From NCBI GenBank assembly GCA_001600635.1, contig BCKL01000008.1, positions 777,770 through 841,769 of the forward strand: a stretch of 64,000 bases of DNA, written 5' to 3'. The DNA comes from Leucosporidium creatinivorum. Lineage: Eukaryota; Basidiomycota; Microbotryomycetes; Leucosporidiales; Leucosporidiaceae. Below, one piece after another: positions 31,563 to 44,608 of the stretch. The first letter of the stretch is position 1, and every line of letters begins with the position of its first letter. The notes beneath the pieces are model-generated. The model ran no database searches. It saw only the letters and a list, made by a program, of their open reading frames with translations, and was not told the DNA's origin. Both the position numbers and the translations under genes were made by a program.

Positions 31563-31667
31563 TGATGCGGGAGGAGGGGAGGAGGGAGACCTTCAACTTG
31601 AGCGCGCGTCGCTCCTTGCCCTCTCGCCGTTCCCTTCTGCTTGTACTCGCTTCGACTTTCGACCGCC
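31563..31667. promoter_or_regulatory. 105-bp divergent promoter, VMA10 / symplekin
   Basis: The two start codons face away from each other with 105 bases between, including both 5' leaders. This is very short even for a compact fungal genome. The two genes have no obvious functional link, so shared regulation is only a possibility. Confidence 0.5.
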
Positions 31668-34600
31668 ATGGCGTCTCATGATGTAGGAGAGCTCGTACGA
31701 CAAGCAATCGCTGCTTCGGAACAGCAACAACCTCAGCTCCTCGCCCACCTTCTCTCCACCCTCGAAGCTCAACCTCACGCCGCTCCCGTACGTGAAGTAG
31801 CTCACTGCAGCTCACCGGAAGCTCGCTCACAAGCTCTTACCTACAGCCAATCTGGTCAGCCATCACCTCCATCATCACCGACGAACGGCCGCTTCCGCTC
31901 GCCGTTTGGGCAGCAGAAGTCATGCGACTGGCTTTGTGCCGACCTCTCCTCGACGCCGACATCCGTACTGCTCGTGAGTAGCTCCAAGCAAGCCAATGAG
32001 ACCCTTCGCCCCGGCTAACCCTTGCTCCACAGTCGCCGTGCAAGCTCTACCGGCTCTCGCGCGTCTCGCGGCCAGCTCTCAGGTCGGATTGCTCAAGGCA
32101 GCTCTGCAGTGCTTTGCCAGCGTCTATCCGCTTCTCTTCAAGCATGCGTAAGTACAGGAGTTAGCTCTCCAGAGTCGCCCGCCCGCTAACATCCCTCGCT
32201 GCAGCTGTGGAGGCGCCGACCAGCAGCTCTGGACCAACGTCGTGCTCCTCAAGACGGCTGCTGTTCAATTCTGGCGGACTGGTTCAGCAGGAGCAAAACT
32301 AGCAGCTCTCAAGGTTCTCCACCGCATCATCCAGACTCAGACCAAGGGCACGGCGGACCCTCGAGTGAGCTCGCCGACGCTCAGATTCGGCTCGCTCGCA
32401 GGCTGACCTTCTCTCTCTTCAGCTTCAACGGATTGCCGAGCCAAACCTCGCTCTCGTGAGACCCCATCACCCCTTCCTACAGCCGGGACCGCTCGAAGAG
32501 GAGGCCAACAGGCTGCTCGAGGAGTGCATCACGACCCTCTTCACCTCTCGCACGCCCGATGTTGTCTCCGCTCTCGCTGCTACAGCCGCCACCCTCGTCA
32601 AGGTCCGACCCACTTTCGCCAACCTGGTCATCACCGCTCTCACCAACTGGACGCCCGACGCGCTGTCTGGGTTGAGCAACGTTCACGTTCGGTCGGTGGA
32701 GAAGACGGTCCGAGCTGCCCTCTCTCATCTCCTCAAGTCGGTCTTTCAGCTCAGTCGCTGTTGAACGCTCGCTGACTAGCTCTTCACCGCATAGGACTGG
32801 TCATGGAACTCCCTTCACCACCCAGATCAACGACTTCCTCGCTCGGCAGGCGACGCGCATGGAGCAGGCCGTCGTCGAGGCTCGACAGCAACGCGAGCTC
32901 GAAGCAAGTCGGAAGCGTCAAGCACTCTCGGACGAGATCACCACCTCTGCCAAGCGGAGACGACTGGACCTGCCAGCCGTCGACGCGCAGGTCTTTGCAA
33001 CTCCCGACAATCCTCTCTCGACTTTCGATGCGACGAGCCTCCCTCTACCCATCGTGATCGACCTCATTGTCAACAACTTACAAGGGATCAGCGACTCTAC
33101 CTTCAACGCGGCCATCGAGGTGAGTAGCAGAGCTCTAGCTCGCCGAGCCGTTTGCTGACCCTTGCCAGTCCAGCTTGTTCGACGTCGTATACCTTCCGCT
33201 TCCGAGGCTACGCCGGCGCCCGACCAGTCCGTCGCAGGCGCTTCCGGCTATCAGCCGACACCACCGCCATCGCAAGCCTGCGTCAAGGCCGAGCCTATCG
33301 ACCCGTTGAAGCTGGATCTCGGAGCCGAGGAGCTGGAGATGAAGGCAGAGGTCGTTCCCGAGGCTGAGGTGAGTGGTGGTGCCGAGTTAGGCAGACCGAG
33401 AGCTGACCCAGTTCCTCCGCAGAGCGATCACGAGAGCGAAGCGGACGACCTTCAAGCCGTCGACTTTGATTTCGACCTCGCCGCCGAGCACAGCAACGCG
33501 CCCAAGGAGATCTCGACAAGCGCAAAGACGGCTATGATCCAATCGGCGTTGCGTCGGATCTGCGCTGCTGGGACAGATGGAGCTTCGCCAGCGGTTTGGG
33601 TGCCCCTCGTCGCTCGGTTGATCACGAGGGGACTGCAGCCGGAGGATGAGGACGACGATGAGGAGGCTCGTACTCGGCGGGACTCTCTGCGGCAAATTGT
33701 ATTCGACTTTATCATTGCCGACCTCCAGTCGAGGTGCGTTACAGCGTCCCTCTTGCTTCGGATGCGCGCTGACGGTCACCTCTTGCACAGGATGGAGTTT
33801 GCTCGGCTATGGCTGAACGAGGAGTGGTACACCGCTGCTCGGCGGAACGATCAGGTGTGTTGCGACTCCTTGCCGGTGCAGGACTCCGGCTGACTAGGTC
33901 TCTGGGCGCTGCAGGATCGCCCCTACGACCGCTGGCTTCGGCGACTGCTCGAGCACATCTGCAACTTCTCCTCCAACAAGGACAAGGCCTTCTCTCAGTT
34001 CATGATCGACCTTCCCGAGATCCCGAGCGAGGAGATTGGACGACTATGCGACATGTGCTTGAACCCCGACCAGTGAGTTCGAAGCCTTGCCGACTAGCAA
34101 TGGAAAGGCTGATGACTCCTCCGCGCCTCCACAGAGTCCAACTGGGCTTCTCAGCATTGCGCGAGCTCGCAGTCCTGCGCCCACCGACTCGTGCCGCAGC
34201 TCTCGACGTCCTGCTTTCGCTCACCACCCACGCCGGTTCGTCTGTCCTTTCGCTGTTCGAGAGAACATGAGCTGACGACCCTGCTCTGCAGACAAGCTCA
34301 CTCGCAACGCCGCTATCAACACCGTCAAGCGCTGGGTTCCCGACACCAAGCCTCTCAGCGGCACCATCGTCTCCTTCGCCCTCGCCCTCTACGCTCGTCT
34401 CGAGGTCGCGCCGCCGCCAGAGCCAGAAGAGCCGGCCCCGAAAGCGGAGGGAGAGGATGGCGACGGCGAGGAGGACATGGCCATGGACGCTACACCACCA
34501 CCAGAGCCCGTCAAGCTGCCATTCGCTCTCGTCGAGGCCGGCAAGATTACCGACCGATTAGACCCTCCCAAGGTGCTCGGCGAGGTCGTTCAGCACGTCG

Positions 34601-36005
34601 AACTGCTCCTCGCGCTTTGCGTGAAGAACCCCGATCTTCTCTATCCGTGCGTTTCCCTCATCTCATCGTCGCGCGAGCCGAGCTGATCCCTTGCGCCTAT
34701 TCGCAGTCTCTTCGAAGGCTACGCTCGCCTCCAGCCGTTCGCGCAGGAGTCCCTTCAATCCCTCATCACCCCTCTGATCCGATCGCTAGGCCTTAAACAC
34801 CCCAAAGTCCTCGAGCTTATTGAAGCCTTCCCTGCTGGCTCGGACGAGCTCATCCTTCGCATCCTCACGGTTCTCGCGGACGGCGCCCGCCTGCCTAAGA
34901 ACATCATCGAGATCCTCAAGAATGTGGCCGCTCGTCAGCCCCTCCCTGCTCGCTTCTACGTCCTCATTATCGCCGACTGCGACAAAGTTGGTCGACTTCC
35001 TCCGTCTGTATCGAGTCGAGCCCGAGCTCACCTCCTTATCATCACAGCCTTCCGTCATCCGCTATATCCCTCGGATCATCACCCTCCTCAACAACACCCC
35101 CGAGGAGAAGACCATGATGCGCTCGTGCTTCCTCGCCGTTACGGCTCCTCCATCGCAACTCGTCGGCGTCAACCACCCCAGTCGCACCAAGAGCGATCAG
35201 ATCACTGCTGTCGAGCTGATGACGCTCTTGCACAAGAGCGAGAAGGAGTCGGGATTGAAGTGCACGATCGAGGGTGGGTTTGAACGAGAGTTGGACGCCG
35301 AGACGAATGCTGACCTCGCCTCTCGCTTCAACAGCCATCGCCATCTGTTTCTCCATGTCGGACGCTTTCCGCCCCGAGGTCCTTGCCGCCTTCATGCAAC
35401 AGCTGGTCGACGAACCCGTCTTGCCCGTCCTCTTTATGCGCACCGTACGCCGACTTCCGTCAATGCTCGCGCGGTCTCTTGCTCACCTCCCTCTTCCACA
35501 GGTCATTCAAGCCGTCACGACCTACAAGACTCTCCAGCCCTTCGTCTCGGCGACTCTCCTCCCTCGCCTCATCAGCAAGAAGGTCTGGGAGACAGGACCT
35601 CTATGGGAGGGCTTCATCCGCTGCGCCAAGATCATTTCGCCTCATTCGTTCGCCGCGCTGCTTTTGCTGCCACAGGAGCAGTTGAGGGATGTAGTGGAGA
35701 AGCAGCCGACGCTGAGGACCCCGTTGAGGGAGTATGTCAAGCTGAGTGAGGCGAGCGCCTCCTGCTTCTTCGCCCCCGACGATCGCTGACCTCACCTTCT
35801 CTCTTGTTTGCGCGCCACAGAGACCGGATCGAACAAAGCTCGCAGCACGGTCTTGCTTGAGGCGTTGGGAGGCGAGGACGACGAGGCAGAAGTGGCTGCA
35901 ACGGCCGAGGGAAGCCGACCGGGAACGCCGAGCGAGGCGGGAGTGGTTGAGGGGTCGCCTGCGCCGTCGTCGGTTGGAGTGCAGGAGATGGACTATGCTC
36001 AGTAG
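31668..36005 (+). CDS. PTA1: Symplekin/Pta1, mRNA 3'-end processing scaffold
   Basis: Symplekin (yeast Pta1) is a scaffold of the cleavage and polyadenylation factor. The N-terminal HEAT-type region contains LPALARLAASSQVGLLKAAL, CGGADQQLWTNVVLLKTAAV and the conserved NLALVRPHHPFLQPGPLEEE. An acidic middle follows. The C-terminal symplekin domain reads LFEGYARLQPFAQESLQSLI, then LPKNIIEILKNVAARQPLPA, SVIRYIPRIITLLNNTPEEK and LWEGFIRCAKIISPHSFAAL. Introns are short; at 34988-35048 a GTTGGT donor joins IADCDK to PSVIRYIP in frame, otherwise the frame is lost. It ends in an acidic, poorly conserved tail. Total length is roughly 1,150 residues, similar to metazoan symplekin. Confidence 0.9.
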
Positions 36006-36190
36006 AAGGCTACAGAGGGCATGTGCAAGCTAAAACGAGGCGTTTGGCCTCTTTGGAGAACTTCTCTCTGCCGAGTTTGCCGAACGACCAGCACAGATAA
36101 CGAGATTTGGGACTGCAGCTGAGTTGAGAAGTAAAGTGCGGTGCAGAGTTCTACTGTCCATTCAGACTTCCTTTCCAAATGCGGTCCTCT

Positions 36191-38256
36191 TTACGCCAAC
36201 TTGACCTCGAAGGTCTTGAGCGCTCCATCCGCTCCGGCCGAGACGAGCTGCGAATCTCCCTTCCAAACGATAGACGAGACGCCCCCGCGGTGACTGCATT
36301 TGGTCGTTCGAATCAGCGTCCTTCCTCATGTGGCCACCAAATGGAGAGAGCAAACAACTCACGCATTCTTTGCCGAGACGACCGAGCTAGGCTTCGCGAC
36401 GCTGTAAATCCTGATCGACTCATCGAGGGAGGCAGCAGCGAGATGCGTGGACGAGGAGTTGAAAGCGAGGGAGTGGACACGGGCGGTCGTGTCGGTCCAT
36501 CGCGAGTGGATGAGCGAGAAGTCGTTGGTGGTGTACCTTTGGACGGCCCGAGGGGTCAGCGAGAGCCGTGAGGTGGGAAGGGGGGGACGTACAGAGGTAC
36601 CTTGCCCGTCGAGAGTCCCAATGCGAGGTACTTGCCATCGTTCGAGAAAGTAGCCGCCGTAGCCTGACTCCTCAACTCAATCTCCTTGACCTTCTTCAAT
36701 TCCTTAGGATCCTTCGCATCATACACCGTAGCCTTGAGGTCCTCGGTCGCTACTACGACGACCGCTCCATCCGCGCAGGCAGCGACGGCGGTAGCGGGCG
36801 AGGAGAGGGGGAGGGTTGAGAGTTTCGAGCCGGATTGGAGGACGGCGAGGGAGGTGGAGGTGGCTAGGTAAAGGAGGTCGGAGGAGGAAGTGGCAGCGAG
36901 GCCCTTTGGCTGCCCGCCGGTAGAGATGGAGGAGGAGCTGTTCGACGAACTTCGTGAGCGAGCAGCTCGGCGAGGGAGGAGAGGCCGGACTCACTCGAAC
37001 CCGGCCGAAGGATCCAATCTCTTGACCGTATCGTCAAAAGCCGCGGAATAGAAGCTCTCCCCACTCCTTTTGATATCAACCAGCAACCCCCCATGTCCCT
37101 GTCCCTCAACAACCTTACTAACCCCCTCCTCACTCGTCGCCAACACCCTCCCCGCCGAATCGCCCGAGAAGAACGTCTTGCTGCCCTCATCCACTGCGAG
37201 CGCGGTGATGGGGTTCTGGTGGCCGTAGAGGGTGTCTACTGGGGTGGAAGAGCGGGGGTCGAGGATATTGAGATTGCCCGAGAAGGAGAGGGAGACGAGG
37301 GTCGAGCCGGCGAAGACGTTGCCCTATGGTGTAACGTGATGCGTCAGCGCGAGCGAGGAGTAGCAGGGCTGAGAGTTGAAGGGAAACCCACCACCTGCTG
37401 CTGCTGAAGAGCATCGCCGGCGAACTCCCAAGTCCTGTAAGCGAGTCGAGCTCTAGTCAGCCTTCTCTCCCTCCCTCTCGCTCACCCTCGCCAAGACAAC
37501 TCACTGCACCACCTTCCCCCCCTCCACATCCCAAAGTCTAACCTTCTGATCCGCCGAGCTCGTCGCCACGTGGGTCGAATCCCTCGAGAAGCTCGCGGCA
37601 AAGACTCCGGCCTTATGCGCCGCCTCTGCTCCCTCGTCGACGTCGACGAGAGCGCCCTTCTCCTCGCCTGTAGTGCCGTCGTAGAGGAAGACCTGACCGT
37701 CTGATCCGGCCGAGGTGTAAAGAGCGCCGGAGGGGGCGTACTGTTGTGTCAAACCGGGAGTTAGTGAGATGAGAGGAGAGAGGGGGGAGAGAAGGGAGCA
37801 AAGGACGAACGTCGACGGACTGGACGAATCGAGTGTGTCGACGCGAGGTGGTGCCATACTTGAAAGGCACTCCATTAAGCAGTACCGTCGAGAAGTCGTC
37901 CGATCCGGTTCTGCGGCGCTCAACCCATCGTCAGCTTGAGCTCGGCGCCGAACTCTTGCCCCTCCTCAAAACCTCAACTCACACAGCCTTGAAAGGTCTT
38001 CCCGGCCTCATCGCCACGGCATTAACCACTTTCGAGTGTCCCGCCACCTCGCCAATACTACTCCCCGTATCGACACTAAACGTCGCGCCCCAAGCGCTCT
38101 TGCCCTCGCCGACGACGATGATTCGTTTCCCTTCGCCGTCGCAGGTGAGGTCATTGATGCGTGTGATGGGCTTGGATTCGAGCTTGATGGATTGAGAGCC
38201 GGTGGTGTCCCAGACCCTGCGTTTGCGAGCTCGGGGTCAGCAAGGAGAGCGAGAGG

Positions 38257-38292
<36 letters not shown>

Positions 38293-38694
38293 CTTGAGGT
38301 GCCCAGCCGCATCTCCCGAGGCGGCGTAGTATGCTGAGAGCTGCTTGACGACCGTTACGTTCTGCCGTATTCTCCCCAGTGAGCTACACCCTCCACCAAC
38401 AGAGACTCGACACGACTCGACTCACCGCCGCATGCCCCCCAAAGAGCTGGCTCGGCCCCCCACTCTGTACACTCCTGATCACAGCAGTTCGACCCGAGCC
38501 ATACGAGATAGACTGTCCATCTGGGGAAGCGCCGAGCTTGATTGCGACTCCACGGCTGTAAGAGAGGGGAAGTTGAGCGAGGGGGGGGATGACGAGACGC
38601 GTTGAAGCAGCAGCAGAAGGAGCAGGGCGACGAGTGCTTACGTGGTGGAAGGGGCGGGGATGGAGAGGATTGACAAAGGTGTAAGAGAGCTCAT
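36191..38694 (-). CDS. AIP1: Actin-interacting protein 1 (WDR1), WD40 protein
   Basis: Aip1 works with cofilin to take actin filaments apart. The protein starts MSSLTPLSILSIPAPSTTRG and continues KLGASPDGQSISYGSGRTAV, the first of about fourteen WD repeats. Recognisable repeats include VVVGEGKSAWGATFSVDTGS with GHSKVVNAVAMRPGRPFKA, YAPSGALYTSAGSDGQVFLY, SADQKVRLWDVEGGKVVQTW, and the last, HRGGVSSIVWKGDSQLVSAG. The order of repeats and the GRPFKA turn fit Aip1. The length is about 600 residues, as in the family. Eight or so short introns interrupt the gene. The upstream in-frame ATGs beyond 38694 are within the leader and poorly protein-like. Confidence 0.85.
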
Positions 38695-39112
38695 GGTCGA
38701 GGTGCAGAGACGAGGTGTGGGAAGGAGGAGGCAGAGAGCTGAGAGAGCTGAGCGCGCGTATGGCCTTCGGGGTTCGCTGTTCGAGTTGAACGGCAAGGGA
38801 GATGTCTGATTGAGGAGCAGACAATCTATAGCTGTACGAAGCAAGCCTTCGATCCTCCTCGCCGCCGAAGAGAGGGAGGGTCCCATCGCCGAACTTTGAG
38901 CCGAGAGCTCGCTGAGCATCCTGCAGTATCATAGCTGCACGAGCCAATCGCTCGCCCTACCATCTCTTGCGCTTCCCGCCGCAGCGAGAGACAGCCGCTT
39001 CGAGCAGCAGACTAGCTCTCAAGACCACGCTGAGCTCTCCTCCTGCTACCCGCCAAAGTTTCCTGATCGAACGCTTTCACAAACTGCGCTACTAGTCCGC
39101 TACTAGTCCTAC
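38695..39112. other. Upstream region of AIP1
   Basis: These 418 bases lie between the AIP1 start and the end of the ribosomal gene, both on the minus strand, so they hold the AIP1 promoter and the terminator of its neighbour. No RNA gene or repeat is visible. Confidence 0.5.
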
Positions 39113-40269
39113 TCAAGCCGAGATGGCCTTCCTTCCCCTGGCCCTTCCGACCTCATCGGCCGTCTGCATCCCCCTCGTCTTCTTGTTCCTCCTCTGGCCC
39201 TTTTCGAATCCAAAGCCTCCCATGTCTGTTGTGGCATCTCATCAGCTATGTTCCTCACTCGCATAGAGAAGAGAGAGTAGGAGGGACTAACCGACAGGGT
39301 TGGACCCATTGTGCAGCATGGCGACGGCAAGCTTGATGACTCGAGTGCCGTTGCGCGAGCCGTAGACTTTGGCGCTGAGGTCCGAGATGCCCGCTGCTTT
39401 GGCTACTTGGTGGAGATAGTGGTTCACGCGGAGTCCGAAGCCTATTGTGACAGAGTAGAGGAGTTAAGTTGGCAAGAGGAAGAGAGAAGAGAGCAAGCTC
39501 GGCGAAAGGAGGACCAACCTGGAGGCCTCGAGCGCATCTGAATCTTGCACGAGCCAAAGTTGGACTCCATGGCACCCCAGACGGTCCTATCCTCGTAGCG
39601 ATCGACATAATCCATACTCTTGACGGCCTGGTTGAACGCCTTGGAGACGGCCTTATTAGCCGTCTCATCATTGCCCTCGCCGAGTCCGACCAATCCCTGA
39701 CCATTGCCTACGACGACGAGGGAGTACATGGAAGGCATCTTGCCTTTGGACTTCATGGATACGACCCTCTTTACGATGAGAGGGAAGCGGTAGAGGTTGC
39801 GAATGTCGTTTGGGGAGAGGTGGGTGAGTTGGGCCAAGTGGGAAGTGGAATCATCCTCTCCTGGTAAGTTGTCGATCAAGTCGGAGGAAGGGCGGGGTTG
39901 AGTGTACTCTTTGTTGGTGGAAGAAGGGTTCGAGTTGATGTGGGTGATTTTAGTAAGATGTTGTTGAGAAGGGGACAAGGAAGGGGAGAAATTGTTTTGA
40001 GGGTGTAGGTCCAAGGTAGGGTCGAATGCTCCCAACTCTTTGAGAGATAATTGTTGCAAGTATTTCAGATCTCGGTGGGAGAGATCCCCTCGCCGAGGTG
40101 ATGAGGAGGAGGATGAGGAGGGTGCTGGTGCTGGTGCTGGTGGTGAAGGAGAAGGAGAAGGAGAGTCGGAGCAGTTGCAGGCTGAAGAGGACAAGTAGCG
40201 AGGGAGGGTAGTAGTAGGAGAGGGTAAGCGTGTACCGAGTCCCAATGTCCGTCTTAATGCCGTCTGCAT
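39113..40269 (-). CDS. MRPS5: Mitochondrial ribosomal protein uS5m
   Basis: A small-subunit mitoribosomal protein. The N terminus MQTALRRTLGLGTRLPSPTT is Arg/Ser/Thr-rich without acids, as in mitochondrial targeting sequences. A Ser/Pro spacer follows. The S5 N-terminal domain reads FPLIVKRVVSMKSKGKMPSM and VVGNGQGLVGLGEGND. The C-terminal domain is RVNHYLHQVAKAAGISDLSA with VYGSRNGTRVIKLAVAML. Two introns are supported, one before FGLRVNHY and one splitting NPV|DMGGFGF. The C-terminal extension is rich in Lys/Arg. It is divergent from the RRM gene, with 341 bases between starts. Confidence 0.9.
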
Positions 40270-40610
40270 CCTTGTAGTCGACTTAGGTAAGAGACGAGTA
40301 ATTGGTGGAAAGCCAAGATTCGCGTCTCCCTGATCCCTCTCTCCGCGTCGCCCCCTTCCCTCTCTTGAACTCCGTCCGCCCACTACTCGCTTCGCTCTTC
40401 TCTTCCGACTCGTTACTAGGAAGCTGTACGACTAGGCAGCTACCTACAGCACTCGCATTCGCATTCGCTTCTTGCTCTGTACACGACTCCAGGGGAGGTG
40501 GCCGAACAGCAAAGGAAAGGGCGCTAGTCGACTCCCTCAGTCTCTCCCTTTCCGCTCTCTCTCTCTGCTTGGCTTCTTACAGCTCGTAGTAGAGTACTAC
40601 ACCAGTCAGA
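40270..40610. promoter_or_regulatory. Divergent upstream region, uS5m / two-RRM gene
   Basis: The 341 bases between the two start codons contain pyrimidine-rich stretches on the plus strand just before 40611 (TCTCTCCCTTTCC, 40541-40562). No other feature is evident. Confidence 0.4.
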
Positions 40611-43600
40611 ATGGTGAGCACTCTTATTCTATCTCATCCGCCTCCCTCTGCACCACAACTGACTCGGTCTGCGCTCCACCTCGTGCCCCGCCCTCCTCAC
40701 CTCGCTTCCAACCCTCTCTGCCAACTTACAGGCCTCTCCCGACCCTGCATTCGACCACCACCATCTCATCCCACCACCACCACCTCCCCCACTCCCTCTC
40801 ATGCACCCTCCCCCGCCCAACAACCACCACCAATACCTCCCCCACCGCACCAACTTGAACTCGGCCTCGCTTAGCCAACTTCGCTCCCCTTCCTGGTCTC
40901 AGCGTAGGTTCTCCTAGCTCTCCAAGCAGCCTAGGTTGTCGCTAACAGTTTTGGAATGCTACCACAGGCCCTCATACCCCCGTCCAAGACTCTCGCACCC
41001 AGCTCTTCGTCTCCAACCTCCCGTTCCGCGTTCGTTGGCAAGATTTGGTCCGTTCTGCTCTCCTCGACGTCCTCTCGTGCAGCTACATGTACTCACCTCT
41101 TGCTCACACCTCAAACAGAAGGATCTCATGCGCAAATGCGGCACAGTCCTGCGTGTAAGCTGGCCTTCTCAAGCCCTTCCTCCCCTTCGTCATCCCCGCG
41201 CGCCTGAGATGATCGCCCAGGCTTCTGAAGCTGACTTTCTTTATTACTCCAACAGGCCGACGTAGCCCTCACACCTTCCGACGGTCGCTCACGAGGGTTC
41301 GGAGTCGTCCTCTTCTCTGTACGTTTCTTCAGCTCGCTCTCTCATCGCCGAGCTGACCCTCTCCGCTCTCTCCTGCCACCCTCTCCCTCCCTCACACGAA
41401 ACACCAACAGCGCGCCGAAGACGCCCTCAAAGCAATCGAAGTGTACCACGGCTACTCGTGGCAAACCCGCATCCTGGACGTCCGGATCGACAGCCACGAC
41501 CCTCGCGGCGAGCTCGCTTTGGCGGAAGCGAACCGGCAGACGGCGATGCAGCAGCAGCAGGAGAGGTATCAGTTGGCGGTGCAGCAGCAGAGCGTGCCGC
41601 CTCAGTGGGCGGGGATGATGGGCTTTGGTGCTGGGGCGGGAGGAGCGATGGGAGGAGCAGGAGCAGGAGCAGGAGGGATGATGATCCCCCCGCCACCGCC
41701 TCCACCACTACTACAGAATCACCACCAGCACTCAAACTCAAATGGTCTCCCTCCTTACCCCTCCCACTCCTCCTCCGGCAACTCGAACCCCTCCTCCTCC
41801 CCTCGACTCAATCACTCGATCCCTCCCTCGCCTCTTCTCGCTTCCAACTCGACTACCTCCACTCCTCCAACAGCCCATCATGCGTCGAGTAGTCCGAGGA
41901 TCACGAGCAGCACTACTCCGACGTTACCGAGCGAGAAGGGATCTGGCTCTGGCTCGGCGGGAGAAGGGACGCCGAATATCGGGTATGCTGGGCAGGGACA
42001 GGGAGAGCAGTTGGGCGTTGAAGGAGCAGTAGTCAGTGGAGCTCAGGGCGAGGGAGTAGTGAGGTCGGAGCAGCAGGAGTACTCCTCTTCCCTCGACAAC
42101 CGAACCGCACCTCCGAACGGCTCGTCCACCTCCAACTCCAGCTACGGCCCTCCTTCCTCCTCCTCCTCCTCCTACGGCGCCCCTCCTCCTCCTCCTCCTC
42201 CTCCTCCACCACCACCACCGCCCCCTCACCCCTCAATGATGATGATGATGATGCCCCCTTCCTACCCTCCTTCCTCCAACGGCGGGCAGCAGCAGCAGCA
42301 TCAGTTCGGAGGAGGGCCGCAAGGGACGATGCATGGGGGGTTGATGAATTATTATCAGGTGAGTTCTCCAGTCTGTCCTTCTGTCGAGTTGAGGCGGAAA
42401 TGAGGAAGGAAAAGCTGATTTGAGCGTCGATGGGGAACAGCAACAGCAAGGTTCGGCTTCGAGAGGAGGAGGAGGAGGAGGGTTAGGACCGAGTCCCGTG
42501 CCGGCGCAGTACGTTGGGAGACATTTGTTCGTTGGTAACGTATGCTCTCGCTCTCTCTCTTTTTGGCGTCTTCTTCTCGAGACTCCAGCTGACCCTCCCT
42601 CCGTCCCTCGGATCGCTCGCCGAACAGCTCCCCTTCAACTGCCAATGGCAAGAGCTCAAAGACCTCATGCGCCAATGCGGGTCCGTCCTGCGCGCCGGTC
42701 CGTACTCCCTCTCCTCCCCTCCCCTTCCCTCCCTCACTCTCACTAACTCCCCCCTCCCGCCGAGCAGACATCGCCCAAGGCCCCGACGGTCGTTCTCGCG
42801 GCTTCGGTTCCGTCCTCTTCGCCACCTCTCAAGATGCCGAGCGGGCAGTGCAGCAGCTCAATAATTATGAGTTTAACGGACGGGCGCTCAAGGTGCATTT
42901 TGATAAGTTCTCGACGGCGACGGGTGGGCAGGGGGGAGGCAGTCCGCAGATGAGTGGGATGGGAGGGGGAGGGTATGGTGCTGGAGGAGGGGGGATGGGA
43001 GGTCATCCGATGGGATATGGGAGCGGTGGAGGGTATGGGATGAGTCAGGGAGGAGGGGGATATGGAGATGCTCGAGATGGCCGAGGTGGTGGAGGAGGAG
43101 GATCGCCGATGATGCCGTGGCAACAGCAGCAGCAGCAGCAACAGGCGTCTCAGCAGCTCCACCATCATCAGCAACAGCAACTCTACCAGCAGCAGCAGCA
43201 CCTCCACCAGCAGCAACAGCAGCACAATTACGCCTCGGCGTCCTCTTTGGCTCAGTCGGGCATTTCGGCGCCGCTGCAGGATCGTCAGCCGATGAGGTCC
43301 AGCTCGGCTGTACAAGCCGTGGGACAGGGACAAGGGTCGTCGTCCTCGGTGGACGGGGAGAGGGAGAAGGAAAACGGCACGTCGGTCGTCAACGGCGACT
43401 CGTCTTCGCTCGGCGCCTCCTCGTCAACCAACGACGCCTCCTCCTCGCAAGACCGCGCCACCACCTCACGCGCTCACCCCGCCCCCGCGCGTATCTCCAT
43501 GCCCCCACCCTTCCCCTTCTCCAACGGTCCCGGCGGCGCCTTCTCCCCTTCCACGAACGGTCGTCTACCGCCCATGACGCCTTCCATGCCCGCCTTCACT

Positions 43601-44608
43601 CTTGGCGCTTTCCCCCAAACTCCTCCTCTGTACCCTCAAGGTTTCTTCTCGCCGGGGCTGGGACCATTTAGTCCGCAGATTGGGAGTCCGTACTTTGGCC
43701 CGCCGCCGGGGTGGGGCAGTGGATTGAACGTCGCGCCTGGTGAGTTTCTGCTCTTGTTGAGGGGAGGGGAGGAGAGGAGAGGGAGAGCTAACGAGACTGA
43801 AAACGATACTACAGGCGCTCCCGTCCATCATCAAATGCCGGTCGACTACAACCCCATGTTCCCGCCGATGATGGCGCCGAATGGAGGTCAAGACGGCTCG
43901 GTCGATTACCATCAATACCAGCAGCACCACCAGCAGCAGCAGCAAGGAGAGGACACCGCCGGCACTCCTACCGACGACCGTACCCCACCCGCCGTCATCA
44001 ACGGGAACGGCTCCTCCACCTCGCCCGCCGAGCCCTCCTACTTCCCCCCCGTCTTCGCTTCCACCAACTCGGGCTCTTCCAACTCGACCCCTTCCTCTTC
44101 TTCCACCAACTCACCAGCCATCTCCGCCCCTACCTCCCTCACCGGCGGCAAGATTGCCTCCGCCCCTCTCTCTCCCACTCTCTGCTCCTCAGGCTCCTCC
44201 TCCATCGTCCGGCCGGAAATGGCCCAGCACTCTCATTCCGCCGACGCAGCTCCCACCACCGGCGTAGGAGCGCTGAATAAGAACCTCGCGGCCCTCAAGC
44301 TCGATGCAGCGTCTTCAGCTGGAGCAGGGTGGGGAGGGGATTTCGGACTCGCCAGCGGAGGAGGAGGAGGAGGAGAGGGAGCAGCCCAGGCGCAGAGGAG
44401 GAGGTCGTTCGTTCCCGGCGCGGCGGGGTTGGAGGACAGGGCGACGTCGTTTGATATCAGGAGGAGGTTTGAGGGGGAGGAGTCGGCCTCGTTGGGGATG
44501 GGAGGCGGAGCCGCGGTGGGGAGTGAGAGTTTGGTGGCGAGGAGGGCGAGCTTGGAGGAGGGGAGTAGGGTCAGGCCAAAGTTTGGGACGTCGATTTGGG
44601 GGTTGTAA
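40611..44608 (+). CDS. Two-RRM RNA-binding protein, Gbp2/Hrb1-like
   Basis: RRM1 reads TQLFVSNLPFRVRWQDL, KDLMRKCGTVLRADVAL, DGRSRGFGVVLFS. RRM2 is close to it: GRHLFVGNLPFNCQWQEL, KDLMRQCGSVLRADIA, GPDGRSRGFGSVLFATS. The pair resembles yeast Gbp2 and Hrb1, SR-like proteins that travel with mRNA; that role is inferred. Between and after the RRMs lie long Gln, Gly, Pro, Ser and Met runs, so the protein is mostly disordered (roughly 1,000 residues). Exon 1 is just ATG, followed by GTGAGC and an acceptor TTACAG, giving MASPDPAFDHHH. The stop TAA is at 44606-44608. Coding microsatellites (CAG, TCC, ATG repeats) make length differences between strains likely. Confidence 0.8.

Noticed and set aside
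41441-44608. Separate genes for the long low-complexity frames here
   Set aside because: They are exons of the two-RRM protein, with RRM1 before and RRM2 between them, and joined splice sites keep the frame.
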